Source of the DNA: Pedobacter sp. WC2423 | GTDB lineage: Bacteria; Bacteroidota; Bacteroidia; Sphingobacteriales; Sphingobacteriaceae | Reading direction: 5' to 3' | Length of the DNA: 64,000 nucleotides | Assembly: GCF_040822065.1 (NCBI RefSeq) | Contig: NZ_CP162005.1 | Location: forward strand, 1,612,001-1,676,000 | Shown here: one piece after another, positions 61,326 to 64,000 of the stretch | Position numbering within the stretch: the stretch's first letter is position 1 | How the letters are laid out: every line of letters begins with the position of its first letter | The notes under the pieces: model-generated | Databases searched by the model: none | Told to the model about the DNA's origin: nothing | The model's input: only the letters and a program-made list of their open reading frames with translations | Translations under genes and position numbers: made by a program

Positions 61326-63518
61326 TTAAGCTCCTAATTCTAATTGATTCCTAACCAGTTTATGGTACTCTCCCTTCAGTGCTATCAATTCCTCATGAGA
61401 TCCATTTTCTATGATTACTCCTTTATCGAGTACGATGATATTACCAGCATTTCTAACTGTACTTAAGCGGTGCGCAACCACCACTACAGTCCTGCCTTTG
61501 AGAAACTCTTCGAGGTTATTCATAATAATAGACTCATTATTCGCATCCAATGCATTTGTAGCCTCATCGAAGAAAATATATTCCGGGTCTTTATATACTG
61601 CTCTGGCAATGAGTATCCGCTGTTTTTGTCCCTGGCTCAAGCCATTTCCTTCTGCCCCTATTTTTGTATGGATTCCAGCTGGAAGACTTTCTATGAGGTC
61701 AGAAATATTTGCAACTTTTACTGCATGAGACAGCTTTTCAAAAACCGGTGACTCATCTCCCACCGCAATGTTATTCGCAATAGTATCTGAAAAAATGTAA
61801 CCATCCTGCATCACTATGCCGCATTTACTTCTCCAGTATTGATGGCTAATCAGCTCTAAATTGCCAGAACCAATAGTAATTTCGCCTTTCTGGGGTTTAT
61901 AGAACCGAAGCAAAAGCTTCAGGATAGTTGTCTTTCCGCTACCACTCATTCCTACAATCGCGGTAGTTTTACCTTCAGGGATATGAAAGTTAATATTTTT
62001 CAGGACTGCATCGTTTCCGGCACCAGGATAAGTAAAAGACAATTGTGAAATGGAAATCCCCTTATCTTTAGGGAGCGCATGTATCACCTTTTTATCTGCC
62101 GGTTCTTCATCTTCCATCTTATGTATCTCATTTAGACGTTCCAAACTGATTTTGGCATCCTGAAGCTGTTGAACAAAACCTATCAATTGTTCAATAGGAC
62201 TATTGAGCTGGCCAATAATATATTGAATTGCCATCATAGTTCCTAATGTCTGATATCCCTCTATGACTGATTTCGCAACCAGAAAGGTAATAATGATATT
62301 TTTACCCTCATTGATAAAAAAAGCACCGGCCTGCTGATATTGTCCCAGAGAAAGACTCCTTACACTGAACCGAAAAATACCCGCCTGTAAACGTTCCCAT
62401 TCCCACCTTTTTAGTTTTTCAGAATTGTTCAGTTTTATTTCCTGCATACCTGCTATAAGCTGTACAACAACACTCTGGTTTTGTGCAGACAGATCAAATC
62501 TCTTAGTATCAAGCTGCCTTCTTTTTTTGAGAAAAACACAGATCCAAAGCACATAAAGTATACTGCTTATTAAAAAGACAATAAAAACTTCACTGTTAAA
62601 ATAAGCTAGTACAATTCCAAACACCAACAGGTTAAACAATGAAAAAATAGTATTCAAGGTTGATCCGGTAAGAAAATTTTCTATTCTTTTCTGATCATCC
62701 ATCCGCTGCATAATATCACCTGTCATCTTTGTATCAAAGAAACTCACTGGCAATTTCATTAGCTTTATCAGGAAATCGGTTAAAATAGAGATGTTTGTCC
62801 TCGTACTGATATGCAACAATATCCAGGCCCGGATAAAATCAACACTCAGCCGTCCTATAAATAACATGATTTGTGCAATCAGAATGACATAGACAAAATT
62901 AAGATTACGGGTATTAATCCCAATGTCCACCACAGATTGAGTTAGAAAAGGTATGATCAACTGAAGGATACTTCCAACACCAAGTCCAAGTAATAACTGA
63001 AAAATGAGTTTCTTGTATTTTCCTAAATAACCGAATAAATACGTCAGACTAATTGAGTCACTCTTTTCACCTTCTCTTTCATAGAAATCAGGTGTAGGTT
63101 CAAGAATTAAAGCAACTCCCTCAGTTTCATCTTTCCCAAAAATACTGACCCAATTGGTTAGAAATTCTGATTTATCATACGTGATCAGTCCCCTTGCCGG
63201 ATCTGCGACATAAAATTTATCCTTTTTGATTTTATAAACAACTACAAAGTGATTTTGCTGCCAGTGTACGATCACAGGCAGATCAATATTTTCCAGCTGC
63301 CTGCATGTAAGTGTAGCCCCCAGACTCCGAAAGCCTAATTTCTCCGCCGCCTCACTAATACCAAGCATAGACACTCCCTCTCTGTTGATCCCTGAAATAT
63401 CACGAAGCATCTGTAACCTGAAATTTTTCCCATAATGTTTAGCTACCATCCGCAGACACGTAGGTCCACAGTCCATCTGATCAGGTTGTGTATAAAGGGT
63501 AAATTTTCTTAAAGACAT
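61326..63518 (-). CDS. C39 peptidase-containing ABC transporter (bacteriocin exporter)
   Basis: A 730-residue protein with an N-terminal C39 cysteine peptidase: Cys17 in QMDCGPTC, His90 in HWQQNHFVVVYK and Asp106 in VADPARG form the triad. Then follow six membrane segments (about residues 160-440) and an ABC ATPase with Walker A GMSGSGKTT, signature LSQGQKQRI and Walker B YIFFDEATNALD. Such transporters cleave double-glycine leader peptides and export the rest. With HlyD directly behind and a dehydratase-like fragment in front it belongs to a RiPP (lanthipeptide-like) locus. The peptide precursor is not visible in the window. Confidence 0.93.
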   Translation of the reverse strand: MSLRKFTLYTQPDQMDCGPTCLRMVAKHYGKNFRLQMLRDISGINREGVSMLGISEAAEKLGFRSLGATLTCRQLENIDLPVIVHWQQNHFVVVYKIKKDKFYVADPARGLITYDKSEFLTNWVSIFGKDETEGVALILEPTPDFYEREGEKSDSISLTYLFGYLGKYKKLIFQLLLGLGVGSILQLIIPFLTQSVVDIGINTRNLNFVYVILIAQIMLFIGRLSVDFIRAWILLHISTRTNISILTDFLIKLMKLPVSFFDTKMTGDIMQRMDDQKRIENFLTGSTLNTIFSLFNLLVFGIVLAYFNSEVFIVFLISSILYVLWICVFLKKRRQLDTKRFDLSAQNQSVVVQLIAGMQEIKLNNSEKLKRWEWERLQAGIFRFSVRSLSLGQYQQAGAFFINEGKNIIITFLVAKSVIEGYQTLGTMMAIQYIIGQLNSPIEQLIGFVQQLQDAKISLERLNEIHKMEDEEPADKKVIHALPKDKGISISQLSFTYPGAGNDAVLKNINFHIPEGKTTAIVGMSGSGKTTILKLLLRFYKPQKGEITIGSGNLELISHQYWRSKCGIVMQDGYIFSDTIANNIAVGDESPVFEKLSHAVKVANISDLIESLPAGIHTKIGAEGNGLSQGQKQRILIARAVYKDPEYIFFDEATNALDANNESIIMNNLEEFLKGRTVVVVAHRLSTVRNAGNIIVLDKGVIIENGSHEELIALKGEYHKLVRNQLELGA

Positions 63519-63582
63519 TTAATTTTAAAAATCAAAACATTAAAAACAACTATGAACATTAGCAAAGTATTTATCAGTGGAA

Positions 63583-64000
63583 CTAGCTTTTCCTTTTGGT
63601 TTTTTCCCGGTAATATAAAATAAGAAGATCATAGGTGATACACTCCTGTACATTCTGTGATGAATCGTATATCCTGTTGCAAAACATATGAATGTAACTG
63701 TCAATATTGATTTTGCATTTCATTAAAGACCTGTTATCTAAGGCTGTAACCGAACGATGCCATTTCTTCATCTCAATGTTTAACTTTTTTAACTTTGGAT
63801 CACTTATCTCTCTTTTCAAATAGCAATCAATCTGGGCCGCATGCTGTTTATAAAATATAGAAGCACTTTTATTGTAGGATTTCCGGCTTTTGATTTTCAG
63901 TACATACAAATAGTAATCCCGGCAGGTCGTGAGCACTTTTACCCGTTCTTCTATACTCAACTTAAAAATATCAAAAAGGAAATCAATCCCCAGAACAGCA
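63583..64000 (-). CDS. 3' end of a lanthipeptide dehydratase C-terminal (SpaB_C) domain protein
   Basis: The frame runs without stop to the right edge, so the gene is cut; a TTG at 63960 is not its true start. The visible 138 residues read AVLGIDFLFDIFKLSIEERV and end SYIHMFCNRIYDSSQNVQEC then YDLLILYYR. This is the pattern of the thiopeptide/SpaB_C domain, which ends as a helical hairpin with S-x-x-H-M-x-x-N-R and Y-x-x-x-Y-Y-x. It is found as the C-terminal domain of LanB dehydratases or as a separate protein. It catalyses or assists dehydration (glutamate elimination) of Ser/Thr in RiPP precursors. 64 bases upstream of the exporter. Confidence 0.65.
   Translation of the reverse strand, partial: AVLGIDFLFDIFKLSIEERVKVLTTCRDYYLYVLKIKSRKSYNKSASIFYKQHAAQIDCYLKREISDPKLKKLNIEMKKWHRSVTALDNRSLMKCKINIDSYIHMFCNRIYDSSQNVQECITYDLLILYYREKTKRKS

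Noticed and set aside
63583-63960. A complete 125-residue gene starting with TTG
   Set aside because: The frame stays open to the window end and the upstream residues (GIDFLFDIFK) continue the SpaB_C-like helix, so it is a cut gene.
1-64000. CRISPR arrays, rRNA genes and complete insertion sequences
   Set aside because: No regularly spaced identical repeats, no rRNA segment and no intact transposase were seen on either strand.

Overview
The window looks like a chromosomal segment of a Bacteroidota bacterium, most likely Sphingobacteriaceae of the Pedobacter type. The evidence is a SusC/SusD pair, a DUF4280 PAAR-like protein of the Bacteroidota type VI secretion system, DUF1543 and DUF3606 proteins, many AraC and small Crp/Fnr regulators, A+T-rich intergenic DNA, near absence of Shine-Dalgarno sequences, and a relic of a Bacteroidota-type integrase. 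This assignment rests on family recognition, not on a search.

Layout. 1-2.3 kb: tail of a type VI secretion effector locus (unknown protein end, PAAR-like spike protein, lipase-like effector). 2.5-10.5 kb: a sugar-acid locus with an IlvD/Edd dehydratase, a 32-residue relic of its fumarylacetoacetase-family partner, an AraC regulator and a SusC/SusD pair ending in a strong terminator. 10.5-14.2 kb: accessory genes, namely a G+C-rich beta-propeller-like protein, an ORF6N protein beside integrase-arm-like repeats, and a gluzincin-like lipoprotein. 14.3-24.1 kb: a five-PAS histidine kinase, an AsmA-like protein, a bacteriophytochrome kinase and a CxxCH lipoprotein. 24.1-33 kb: small enzymes and regulators, IMP dehydrogenase, a Pif1-like helicase and tRNA-Lys(TTT).

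33-40.8 kb: an integrase 5' relic joined to a BASS-type transporter gene, the three-gene operon NAD_binding_9 protein / DUF1543 / HD hydrolase, a PAS kinase and small envelope proteins. 41-51.8 kb: AraC plus a TetX-like monooxygenase, two PfpI-family proteins, a MarR-crtB-SDR-flavin reductase operon, DUF892, a DUF3606 small protein, MaoC and another flavin reductase. 51.8-57.3 kb: carbonic anhydrase, an ABA4-like membrane pair, Crp/Fnr, an alpha/beta-hydrolase pseudogene, a GH128-like lipoprotein and a secreted adenosine deaminase. 57.4 kb: a second tRNA-Lys with a damaged T-arm. 57.9-60 kb: SDR, SDR relic and AraC. 60-64 kb: HlyD, a C39-peptidase ABC exporter and the 3' end of a gene resembling the SpaB_C domain of lanthipeptide dehydratases, i.e. 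one edge of a RiPP cluster that continues past the right end.

The strongest points for a second look are the cut-off RiPP locus, the tRNA-Lys/integrase relic and its sister motif at 11.8 kb, four decayed gene fragments found by reading intergenic DNA, the PAAR-like/lipase pair, the TetX-like enzyme, and direct-repeat operator candidates spaced two helical turns apart.
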